Part shown: one piece after another, positions 1 through 7,024 of the stretch
Numbering within the stretch: the first letter of the stretch is position 1
Layout: every line of letters starts with the position of its first letter
NCBI GenBank assembly: GCA_030642565.1
Contig: DAOWNM010000013.1
Location: forward strand, 1-17,552
Reading direction: 5' to 3'
Length of the DNA: 17,552 bases
Origin: Bacteroidota bacterium
GTDB lineage: Bacteria > Bacteroidota > Bacteroidia > Bacteroidales > GCA-2748055
Translations under genes and position numbers: made by a program
The notes under the pieces: generated by a model
What the model was told of the DNA's origin: nothing
Database searches by the model: none
What the model saw: only the letters and a program-made list of their open reading frames with translations

Positions 1-1776
1 GGTTGTGAGCAGTGGGCCGGTTTCACGCTCTATGAGCCCACACAGATCGTACTGGATGTGGATTCCATCAGGGACCTGAATGGCTGGAATATCACCTGTT
101 TCGGGGACAATGATGGCTTTTTAGAGATCTCCTCCTCGGGCGGGATCATGGAACATAATTATCTGTGGAGCCCAGGTACTACGATGCTTCCCGATCCGTC
201 CCGGCAAGATATCTACGATCTGGTGGCCGATACCTTCCATCTGACTATTACCGACAGTATCGGGTGTACTTTTGATACGGTCTTTGAAGTGATTCAGCCC
301 AACGTGCTCAGCCTGGATACCATTATTCCACGTATCAATGATTGGGAGATCGCCTGTGCAGGAGACTCTACCGGTGAGATCACCCTTATTCCGCTGGGAG
401 GTGCCGATTCGTTGCAGAACACCTATCTATGGTCCACCGACACTGGAAACCTGGGAGATGAAACCTCCATGAACCAGACAGGTCTCTCCGAAGGGAACTA
501 CACAGTTCTGGTGACCGATATCAACGGGTGTGAATTTATTGAAACCTATGAACTACTCGATCCCGATCTCATCGTAATTGATACCCTCCTTGCAGATAGT
601 GCTTACTGTCATGGTTCAGCCTCCGGCAGAATCCACCTGAATGCTTATGGCGGGGTCGATCCATTTGCATACCTGTGGAGCAATGGCGAGGTGACCGAGG
701 ACATTGATGGCCTGTTTGCCGGGATCTATAACATTGTGATTACGGATGATAATGGCTGTATTAAGAGAGATAGTGTTGAGGTATTTGAGGCGGATCATTT
801 TAATGTGGCCCTGACGGTTGCCAGCGATTACAACGGGGCAGTGATCTCCTGTACCGGCTTTTCCGACGGGGTGATTACCCTGGAGCCCCTGGGAGGAACA
901 GCTCCTTACGCATTTGAGTGGAGCACCGGGGCCACAACACAGAACCTGGAGGGTGTTCCTGCCGGAAGCTACAGCGTGAAGATCCTGGATATACATGGAT
1001 GTGTCGACTCGGCCAAGGTAGTTCTTGATGATCCGTTACCCATTGACTATTCCATACAACTGCAGGATCCATTGTGTTACAATGAGGCAACCGGACAGAT
1101 CGAACTGCTGGTCACCGGGGGAACCGTATATACAGTCGATGATTACGAGGTGTGGGTAAACAGTGTGGTTACCGGGACCTTTGCAGAAAACCTTCCGGAA
1201 GGTGTTTATCATATCAGGATAGAGGATCTGAATGATTGCTTTGTGGAGACCGATGCAGAACTGATCAATCCAGATTCACTGGAACTCAGTTTTGATACTG
1301 AGAATGCATTCTGCAGGGACAAGCCCGATGGAGAGATGAATCTATATATTGATGGAGGAACCTTCCCTTACGAAGTTTCATGGAACATGGGTCTTCCCGA
1401 TAATGAGGACTCCTTTAACGAGCTTTATTCGGGAGCGTATGTGGCCACAGTGACCGATGCGCACCTGTGTATAACAACCGATACGGTCTTTGTAGGTTAT
1501 ACCTATACATCATGCCTGGTGTCTCCCAATGCATTCTCACCCAATGGAGATGGATTTAATGATCTGTGGGTGATCGAAGGACTGGAACTCTATCCCAATG
1601 CAGAGATGAGGATCTTTGATCGCTGGGGAAGCAGGGTATACTATTCGCCCAATGCAGCGAACGACCCGTGGGACGGTACTTTCGATGGCAGGCGTCTGCC
1701 TATCGATTCATACCACTATATTATCTATCTGAACAGTGATGAGACCAGTACAGGGAACGTAACCATTGTGAGATAG
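1..1776 (+). CDS. SprB-repeat T9SS type B secreted surface protein (5' end cut off)
   Basis: The reading frame is open from the first base, so the true start lies upstream; the GTG at 58 is not a credible start. About 591 residues are visible. Counting from the codon at 58, residues 12-480 hold six repeats of roughly 65-80 residues, each with a C-x-G-like opening, an LWS/EWS strand, a GxY turn and a closing GC or DC. This is the SprB repeat pattern of Flavobacterium gliding adhesins and relatives. The window begins inside the tail of a seventh repeat. Residues 486-572 form the C-terminal domain used by type B T9SS cargo: the SPNGDGFNDLW motif, then FDRWGSRVYYS, WDGTFDGR and a final short strand. 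The protein is inferred to cross the outer membrane by T9SS and act at the cell surface as an adhesin or matrix protein; its ligand is unknown. The adjacent PorP/SprF gene fits this role. Family call is firm, function is inferred. Confidence 0.93.
   Translation, partial: GCEQWAGFTLYEPTQIVLDVDSIRDLNGWNITCFGDNDGFLEISSSGGIMEHNYLWSPGTTMLPDPSRQDIYDLVADTFHLTITDSIGCTFDTVFEVIQPNVLSLDTIIPRINDWEIACAGDSTGEITLIPLGGADSLQNTYLWSTDTGNLGDETSMNQTGLSEGNYTVLVTDINGCEFIETYELLDPDLIVIDTLLADSAYCHGSASGRIHLNAYGGVDPFAYLWSNGEVTEDIDGLFAGIYNIVITDDNGCIKRDSVEVFEADHFNVALTVASDYNGAVISCTGFSDGVITLEPLGGTAPYAFEWSTGATTQNLEGVPAGSYSVKILDIHGCVDSAKVVLDDPLPIDYSIQLQDPLCYNEATGQIELLVTGGTVYTVDDYEVWVNSVVTGTFAENLPEGVYHIRIEDLNDCFVETDAELINPDSLELSFDTENAFCRDKPDGEMNLYIDGGTFPYEVSWNMGLPDNEDSFNELYSGAYVATVTDAHLCITTDTVFVGYTYTSCLVSPNAFSPNGDGFNDLWVIEGLELYPNAEMRIFDRWGSRVYYSPNAANDPWDGTFDGRRLPIDSYHYIIYLNSDETSTGNVTIVR
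91..1497 (+). repeat. Six degenerate SprB protein repeats
   Basis: Six tandem protein-level repeats inside the secreted surface protein. Each has a cysteine near its start and another near its end; counted from the codon at 58 the pairs are C14/C70, C100/C158, C184/C234, C265/C315, C340/C394 and C419/C471. Between them lie a GG turn, a W-S strand and a G-x-Y/S-Y turn. The units are too divergent at DNA level to be recent duplications. The paired cysteines suggest one disulfide per repeat, which is an inference. Confidence 0.85.
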
Positions 1777-1793
1777 GAGTGTATCAGAGCGTA

Positions 1794-2780
1794 ATGAAAA
1801 GGGAAATTGTTTATATCACATTGCTTCTGACACTGAGCCTGACAGATAACCTGATGGCGCAGCAATTGCCCATTTATTCGCAGTATGTTCACAATGGATT
1901 TATGGTCAATCCGGCCATGGCCGGTCACGATGGTTATACCTCCTTTAACACCACGGCACGGCAGCAGTGGCTGGGATTCGGTCAGGCACCCCGGACCTAC
2001 TCTGCCTCGTGGCAGACCAGGGTCCTGAGGAGGTCCTATAAAATAATTAACCGTCCGGTAAAAAGCGATAACAGGCTCATACCCAGCACAAAAGGGCGTG
2101 TGGGACTGGGGGCCTACCTGATCAACGATGTCAATGCAAATGTGGCGCGGACAGGTGCCTCTTTTACCTATGCCTATCATATTTTCCTGAATAAGCAGCA
2201 GCTCTCTTTTGGATTGGCAGCCAAGGCGTTTCAGTACAGGATCAACAGTGACCAACTCACATTCGGAGAGGATGGCGATCCGGTGATGGATGGCGATTTC
2301 AAGACCGTGGCTTACAGTCCTGATGCTGATTTTGGGGTGCTTTTCCGGGACCCTAACTATTTTGTTGGTTTCTCCATCAGTAACCTGCTCCAGACATCAG
2401 TAAAGATAGGAGGTAGTGAGATTGCAGATTTCCGGACATTCAGGCACTACTGGCTCCTGGGTGCCTACCGCTTCAACTTATCTGATCTGCTGGACCTGGA
2501 GCCTGGAGCTTTGCTGAAGACCACGGAGAACTGGAATCCACAGGGAGACTTTACAGTGAAGCTCTATTTCGATGATCAATTCTGGGGCGGACTCTCCTAC
2601 CGGACCAACAAAAGTATGATTCTCCTACTGGGTGTCAGGGTGGATGGGCTCTTTTTTGGATATTCATTCGACTGGTCATTTTCGGAGATCGGGCATTTTA
2701 ATTACGGATCGCACGAAGTCACCATATCTGTTAAAATTGGGGATAATGCCCGCCGCTATAAGTGGCTGAACCGTTACTAG
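1794..2780 (+). CDS. PorP/SprF family T9SS outer-membrane protein
   Basis: A 328-residue protein of the PorP/SprF family, found next to T9SS type B cargo genes in many Bacteroidota and thought to help export or anchor that cargo at the outer membrane. An N-terminal signal peptide is visible (hydrophobic core about residues 5-17, likely cut after MA at 21-22). It is followed by the typical QLPIYSQYVHNGFMVNPA segment at 24-41, the NTTARQQWLGF segment and a run of alternating hydrophobic strands (for example FGVLFRDPNYFVGFSISNLL) that suggest a beta-barrel. The size is normal for the family. I chose the ATG at 1794 because it begins a proper signal peptide; the GTG at 1779 adds five residues and is less likely. 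It follows the adhesin by 17 bases and abuts the next gene with no gap, so it is probably co-transcribed with both. Confidence 0.92.
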   Translation: MKREIVYITLLLTLSLTDNLMAQQLPIYSQYVHNGFMVNPAMAGHDGYTSFNTTARQQWLGFGQAPRTYSASWQTRVLRRSYKIINRPVKSDNRLIPSTKGRVGLGAYLINDVNANVARTGASFTYAYHIFLNKQQLSFGLAAKAFQYRINSDQLTFGEDGDPVMDGDFKTVAYSPDADFGVLFRDPNYFVGFSISNLLQTSVKIGGSEIADFRTFRHYWLLGAYRFNLSDLLDLEPGALLKTTENWNPQGDFTVKLYFDDQFWGGLSYRTNKSMILLLGVRVDGLFFGYSFDWSFSEIGHFNYGSHEVTISVKIGDNARRYKWLNRY

Positions 2781-3509
2781 ATGAATCTGTTAGTAAAGTT
2801 GATGAACAATTTAATAGCCAGGGTATTAAGATGTAGAAAGGTTTTATTGGGAAGGGATTTTTATCAGTCCGGACAGATCAATTGTCCCCGGCTGACTTTT
2901 GGAAACCGTTATGCAGACTGGACATTTTGTCCCCATAATCTGGATGAGCATTCTGTAATCTACTCATTCGGGGTAGGCGAGGATATCTCATTTGACCTCG
3001 AGTTAATTCAGTACTATAACCTGCACATTCATGCATTCGACCCATCTCCCCGCTCCATTGAATGGGTGCAGAAGCAGAATATCAGAGCGGAGTTTCATTT
3101 TCATCCATTTGGCCTGGCCGGTCAGGATGGATCCATCACGTTCAGCGAACCTGCCGAACCGGGCATTCATTCATTGAAGATGACCGATTCTTTCCGCGGA
3201 GACGATGCAGAATTGAAAACACATCTATTGCCGGTTCATCGCCTGCAGACTGTTTTTGAAAAACTGGGACACGAAAGGATCGATATTTTGAAGATGGATA
3301 TAGAGGGAGCAGAGTATAAGGTTATTGAGGATATCATTCACTCTTCAATCCCCATATCTCAGGTACTGATCGAATTTCATCACAGGTTTTCCACTGTCGG
3401 TATCGGTATGACAAAGCAGGCCATCTCATTGTTAAACGGAGCAGGATACAGAATCTTCAATGTTTCTGCTTCGGGTGAAGAAATTTCATTTATTAAAACC
3501 TGCTCCTAA
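2781..3509 (+). CDS. FkbM family SAM-dependent methyltransferase
   Basis: A 242-residue protein with the marks of the FkbM family, SAM-dependent enzymes that methylate hydroxyl groups on sugars, polyketides or glycans. Visible motifs are the SAM-site loop SFGVGEDISFD (62-72), the acidic segment HAFDPSP (84-90), the family signature DILKMDIEGAEY (168-179) and the strand QVLIEFHHR (194-202). No signal peptide or clear membrane segment is present, so it should be cytoplasmic. The ATG follows the PorP/SprF stop codon directly, and the next gene starts one base after its own stop; translational coupling is likely. Next to glycosyltransferases, the expected substrate is a sugar on a surface glycan or glycoprotein, but the acceptor and position cannot be told. 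The first 50 residues are less conserved. Confidence 0.9.
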   Translation: MNLLVKLMNNLIARVLRCRKVLLGRDFYQSGQINCPRLTFGNRYADWTFCPHNLDEHSVIYSFGVGEDISFDLELIQYYNLHIHAFDPSPRSIEWVQKQNIRAEFHFHPFGLAGQDGSITFSEPAEPGIHSLKMTDSFRGDDAELKTHLLPVHRLQTVFEKLGHERIDILKMDIEGAEYKVIEDIIHSSIPISQVLIEFHHRFSTVGIGMTKQAISLLNGAGYRIFNVSASGEEISFIKTCS

Positions 3510-3510
3510 G

Positions 3511-4785
3511 ATGAAAATTCTGCTGATCGGTAAACATTCAAAGACTGGGGGAGCTGCCATAGCTTCCACCAGGTTATTGGAGGCATTAAAAGAAAAGCAG
3601 GTGGATGTGAATATGCTCGTTCAGGAGGGAGGAGAGGAGGAAGAGGGGATCTTTTCGACCACGAAAGGAGTGGTAAAGCGCTGGATCAACCTGTTTCGGT
3701 TTATTCTGGAACGCTTGGTATTCCTCAGGCAGGAACGTTCCAAAAGCATTCGCTTTCTTTTTTCCCTGGCCAATACTGGTGAAAGCATCATACGGAACCG
3801 GCATGTGATAGAGGCCGATGTGATTCATCTCCATTGGATCAATGCAGGTTTTCTCTCTTTGAAATCCCTGAAGGAATTGTTTCACCTGGGGAAACCGGTT
3901 GTCTGGACTTTTCATGATATGTGGCCCTTCACGGGGGGGTGCCATTATGCCCTCGATTGCAAGGAGTATACCAGGGAGTGCGGACAATGCCCCTATCTGA
4001 AAAAACCTGGGAAAGGAGATCTGTCTCACCGTATCTGGAGGAAAAAAGAGCAGTTGTTCAGGAATAGTAAGGTGACGGTGATCACACCAAGCAGCTGGCT
4101 TAAGGAGTGTGTCAGGGCAAGTTCCCTGCTTCATCACTGGGAGGTTGTTACTATCCATAATCCCATCGATCATGAACATTTCAAGCCTGTGGAGAGGGAA
4201 GAGGCCTGTCGTAACCTGGGACTTGATCCTTCTAAAAAGTATATCCTGTTTGGAGCTGCCACCATGAAAAATGTACTCAAAGGTTTTAACTACTTTCTTG
4301 AAGCTGTCGGGACGATAGCCGGTGAACCCGATACTGTTGAGGATGTGGAGATCCTGCTGTTTGGTAAAACCGGAGGGGATGTGGCACAATCTTTCCCGTT
4401 GAAAACGAGAAATATTGCTTTTGTTCAATCGATCCAAACCATTGTTGAACTCTACAGCGTGGCTCACCTTTTTGTGATCCCATCCCTGCAGGATAATCTC
4501 CCCAATACAATCATTGAATCCATGTTGTGTGGAACGCCCGTTGTGGGATTCAGGACAGGAGGCATTCCTGAGATGATCGAGCACAGGGTAAATGGATATC
4601 TGGCCAAATGCAAATCATCCACCGATCTGGCAAAGGGAATGAGGTGGGTCCTGTCATCGGATTCCTATGAAAAGCTCTCCGCAGAGACCCGTAATATAGC
4701 ACTTAAGCGATTCTCAAAGGATCGTTCGGTGGAGATGCATCTTGATCTCTACAGGAATATAGTTAACAGAGATCCTCAATCATGA
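3511..4785 (+). CDS. Glycosyltransferase family 4 with a four-cysteine motif
   Basis: A 424-residue GT-B fold glycosyltransferase, probably cytoplasmic or peripheral on the inner membrane, adding a sugar to a growing glycan. The N-terminal domain has GGAAIA (13-18) and the segment TFHDMWPFTGGCHY (133-146). This opens a C-x5-C-x6-C-x2-C cluster (C144, C150, C157, C160) that I recognise from a subgroup of GT4 enzymes in capsule and exopolysaccharide loci. The C-terminal nucleotide-sugar domain includes NVLKGF (254-259) and PSLQDNLPNTIIESMLCGTPVV (324-345). The usual acid pair appears as D328 and E336, with Q at 327. I chose the ATG at 3511, one base after the FkbM stop; an upstream GTG at 3460 would overlap FkbM by 50 bases with no reason to prefer it. 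Its last four bases overlap the next gene (ATGA), a sign of coupled translation. Donor and acceptor are unknown. Confidence 0.92.
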   Translation: MKILLIGKHSKTGGAAIASTRLLEALKEKQVDVNMLVQEGGEEEEGIFSTTKGVVKRWINLFRFILERLVFLRQERSKSIRFLFSLANTGESIIRNRHVIEADVIHLHWINAGFLSLKSLKELFHLGKPVVWTFHDMWPFTGGCHYALDCKEYTRECGQCPYLKKPGKGDLSHRIWRKKEQLFRNSKVTVITPSSWLKECVRASSLLHHWEVVTIHNPIDHEHFKPVEREEACRNLGLDPSKKYILFGAATMKNVLKGFNYFLEAVGTIAGEPDTVEDVEILLFGKTGGDVAQSFPLKTRNIAFVQSIQTIVELYSVAHLFVIPSLQDNLPNTIIESMLCGTPVVGFRTGGIPEMIEHRVNGYLAKCKSSTDLAKGMRWVLSSDSYEKLSAETRNIALKRFSKDRSVEMHLDLYRNIVNRDPQS

Positions 4786-5531
4786 TGACTACTCCGAAAA
4801 TATCAGTAATCACGGTTGTCTACAACGGAGAGGAGCATATTGGCAGGACCATTGAGAGTGTGATCGGTCAGACCAGTGAGCAAATTGAATACATTATCAT
4901 CGATGGGAAATCTACCGATAAAACCCTGGATATAATTGCAGGATTTAAAGGAGTTGATCTGCTGGTAAGTGAGCCAGACAGTGGATTGTATGATGCTATG
5001 AACAAAGGATTAATGGCGGCCACCGGAGAGTATGTGTGGTTCCTGAATTCTGGCGACCAGATCTACAGCAACAATACAGTGGAGATGATGATTGCGGGAC
5101 TTGAAGGGGTACCCGATATCATATACGGAGGTACCATGATCATTGACGAAAAACAGAATGAGATTGGCGACAGGCGGTTGAAGCCTCCCGATCAGCTCAC
5201 CTGGAAATCGTTCCGGCAGGGCATGGTGGTCTGTCATCAATCGATTATTGTCAAAAGGGAAGTGGCCCCAACGTATAACCTGAACTACCGGTTATCGGCC
5301 GATTTCGACTGGGCCATCCGGTCGGTCAAGAAAGCTGCTCAGATCCACAACACCAACCTGATCCTCTCCAGGTTCCTGGAAGGCGGACTCACTGATCATA
5401 ATATTAAAGCGGGCTTAAAAGAGCGGTTTAAGATAATGGGACGGTTTTATGGATTAATCCCCACTATTCTCCGGCATTTTGTGTTTGGGATCAGGTTGAC
5501 CAACTACTATCTCCGGCACAGAAGATTCTAA
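4782..5531 (+). CDS. Glycosyltransferase family 2 (WcaE-like)
   Basis: A 249-residue GT-A fold family 2 glycosyltransferase. It shows the opening strand KISVITVVYNGEEHIGRTI (6-24), IIIDGKSTDKT (38-48), SEPDSGLYDAMNKG (63-76) and WFLNSGD (86-92), which stands where the metal- and nucleotide-binding DxD usually is. CHQS (151-154) and SADFDWAIR (172-180) contribute to the acceptor side. This combination, especially SGLYDAMNKG and NSGD, is typical of the WcaE-like subgroup in exopolysaccharide clusters. A hydrophobic C-terminal stretch (about 222-236) may sit on the membrane. Two adjacent ATG codons at 4782 and 4785 are possible starts; I took the first, which overlaps the upstream stop. It is the last gene of the plus-strand unit and its stop codon overlaps that of the opposing gene, leaving no room for a separate terminator. 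The sugar transferred is unknown. Confidence 0.92.
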   Translation: MMTTPKISVITVVYNGEEHIGRTIESVIGQTSEQIEYIIIDGKSTDKTLDIIAGFKGVDLLVSEPDSGLYDAMNKGLMAATGEYVWFLNSGDQIYSNNTVEMMIAGLEGVPDIIYGGTMIIDEKQNEIGDRRLKPPDQLTWKSFRQGMVVCHQSIIVKREVAPTYNLNYRLSADFDWAIRSVKKAAQIHNTNLILSRFLEGGLTDHNIKAGLKERFKIMGRFYGLIPTILRHFVFGIRLTNYYLRHRRF

Positions 5532-6958
5532 CCTTTCCCCGTATCTCTTGACTTCATCCGTTTAATAATCTCTCTTCCTGTGATCCCCTCCATCTCAAGG
5601 GTTTCGAGTTGATCGAGTATCCCCGCATAGTGGGCTGTAATACCTGGAAATTCCCATTCATCGAAAAAGGAGTTGTGCCAGAGCAGGGAGAAGACCCCGT
5701 TGAATTTTACCACCTCAGCGGCCAGCTTCTCGATTGCTTTTCCCGACTGGGCAAAGTTCAGCTTGCGATAACGAAAGTGGGTTACATCCATTACAGTGAG
5801 CGGAATCTCCCAGTAGTCCATAGTTTGGTGGTTCTTAAAATCGAAAAATTTAAAGGGCCAGCAATAGGAGTTCCTGAATCCATCATATTCAGCGAATCCC
5901 AGGCTGGCATCATACGTAAGTCCGGTCTGTGCCTGAATTTGTGCTGTATGGTTGGGTTTGAATCTCAGGTAGTGCTGCCGGATGCCGGTCACCGGTTTGG
6001 AAGATACTTCATTGAGGTGCTTCACTGTCCTGCTCATTGCCGACTGGTTATCATAGGACTGCATGGTCCCATGGATCCCGATCTCAGCTCCTTTTTCTGA
6101 TAATTCCACGATCAGTTTCCTGATCTTTTTGTCATGGAAACGGTAACGGGAATTATCATACTTTCCATCCTTCTCCAGGAAGTAATAGGTGCTTTGGAAT
6201 CCCCTCTCCGACTCCCACTCCATCAGGTTGCTGAAACTCCAGAAAGGATTTTTTTTCGAGAATGGATTCAGGAAATGATAGAGAGCGGAAAATGCATCCC
6301 GGATCTTTCCCTGCAGCTTGAACGGGGAGTCGGCCAGTCCCAGAAGTTGCTTGAATTTAAAGGCGGTTTCTTTGAAGTCATAGGCGTCAATAAAGTCTAT
6401 ATCGTGACTCAGCATCAGGATGGGCCTGTTCAATACTGGAATGCAATGGAAAGGAATTTTGTTTTTTTCACAAAACTGCCGGATGCCTTTCAGTATGATT
6501 TCCATATAGTAGTTGACCACAGGTTTATCAATGATCCCCAGTTTGAACTGAAGCGATTGCGTGTATGGGAACCTGCCGTACTGATCAGTAGCCCCGTTCT
6601 TCACCTCTTCATATCCCGATAGAAGATGAAAAATGGACTTCAACAGGTCGTGGTGAAAGCAAAGGCTGTTTTCATTAAACCCATAGAAGGCATCTGAGAC
6701 GTCAGCGACCGGATACAAAACCGGGATTTCGTCAATCCGGATCACCTGATCCAGATCGACCTCCTCTTCGGAGGCAGGGAAACAGATGGATGCTTTTCCC
6801 GGGACCGGCTTCTCCCCGTAACCGATGATCAGCCGCAGGTCGTCACCCAGTTCTGCATGGTGTCCGATGTGATCAAGCACATAGTCGACTTGTATGGAGG
6901 TGAGTCTGCTTTTCATCTCAGTCCCTAATTTACTTGTAAAGTAGAACATTCTCCTCAT
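5528..6958 (-). CDS. Polysaccharide deacetylase-like protein (Bacteroidota type, degenerate CE4)
   Basis: A protein of about 476 residues resembling the deacetylase-like proteins common in Bacteroidota capsule loci. Residues 1-170 form the family's own N-terminal domain. The following region is a NodB/CE4-like barrel: LSHDIDFI (183-190) stands for the first metal motif, EIGIHG (292-297) for the second, then GIRQHYLRF (325-333), YDASLGF (349-355) and the late WH (427-428). In classical CE4 enzymes the second motif has two histidines; here the position four residues after H296 is Q, so the canonical triad is incomplete. As far as I recall this is usual for the subgroup, so it may not be a classical deacetylase. 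No signal peptide is seen. Start is uncertain: GTG 6967, ATG 6958, ATG 6949 (AGGAGA directly before it) and ATG 6916 are all in frame. It is transcribed against the neighbouring glycan genes. Confidence 0.8.
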   Translation of the reverse strand: MRRMFYFTSKLGTEMKSRLTSIQVDYVLDHIGHHAELGDDLRLIIGYGEKPVPGKASICFPASEEEVDLDQVIRIDEIPVLYPVADVSDAFYGFNENSLCFHHDLLKSIFHLLSGYEEVKNGATDQYGRFPYTQSLQFKLGIIDKPVVNYYMEIILKGIRQFCEKNKIPFHCIPVLNRPILMLSHDIDFIDAYDFKETAFKFKQLLGLADSPFKLQGKIRDAFSALYHFLNPFSKKNPFWSFSNLMEWESERGFQSTYYFLEKDGKYDNSRYRFHDKKIRKLIVELSEKGAEIGIHGTMQSYDNQSAMSRTVKHLNEVSSKPVTGIRQHYLRFKPNHTAQIQAQTGLTYDASLGFAEYDGFRNSYCWPFKFFDFKNHQTMDYWEIPLTVMDVTHFRYRKLNFAQSGKAIEKLAAEVVKFNGVFSLLWHNSFFDEWEFPGITAHYAGILDQLETLEMEGITGREIIKRMKSRDTGKG

Positions 6959-6976
6959 CTGTTTCACTTTTTCTGC

Positions 6977-7007
6977 TTTCTATAAACGCAGAATTTATGT
7001 TTCTTTG
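6977..7007 (+). promoter_or_regulatory. Weak candidate Bacteroidota promoter for the downstream GT4 unit
   Basis: Within the AT-rich divergent spacer, TTTC (6977-6980) and TTTCTTTG (7000-7007) are separated by exactly 19 bases, as in the Bacteroides consensus TTTG-N19-TAnnTTTG. Each box has one mismatch. Transcription would begin close to 7014, just before the proposed start at 7025. In AT-rich sequence this could arise by chance. Confidence 0.3.
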
Positions 7008-7024
7008 ATGAACATTTTGTCTCT

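Noticed and set aside
1725..2255. Minus-strand open frame of 176 codons across the adhesin/PorP junction
   Set aside because: It opposes the PorP/SprF signal peptide and conserved N-terminal segment; no motif was seen.
3586..4584. A 332-codon open frame on the minus strand inside the GT4 gene
   Set aside because: It lies wholly antisense to a gene with clear GT4 motifs, and its translation shows no recognisable domain.
5609..6622. Two plus-strand open frames of about 160 codons antisense to the deacetylase-like gene
   Set aside because: The minus-strand protein carries conserved motifs across the same bases; the plus-strand translations show none.
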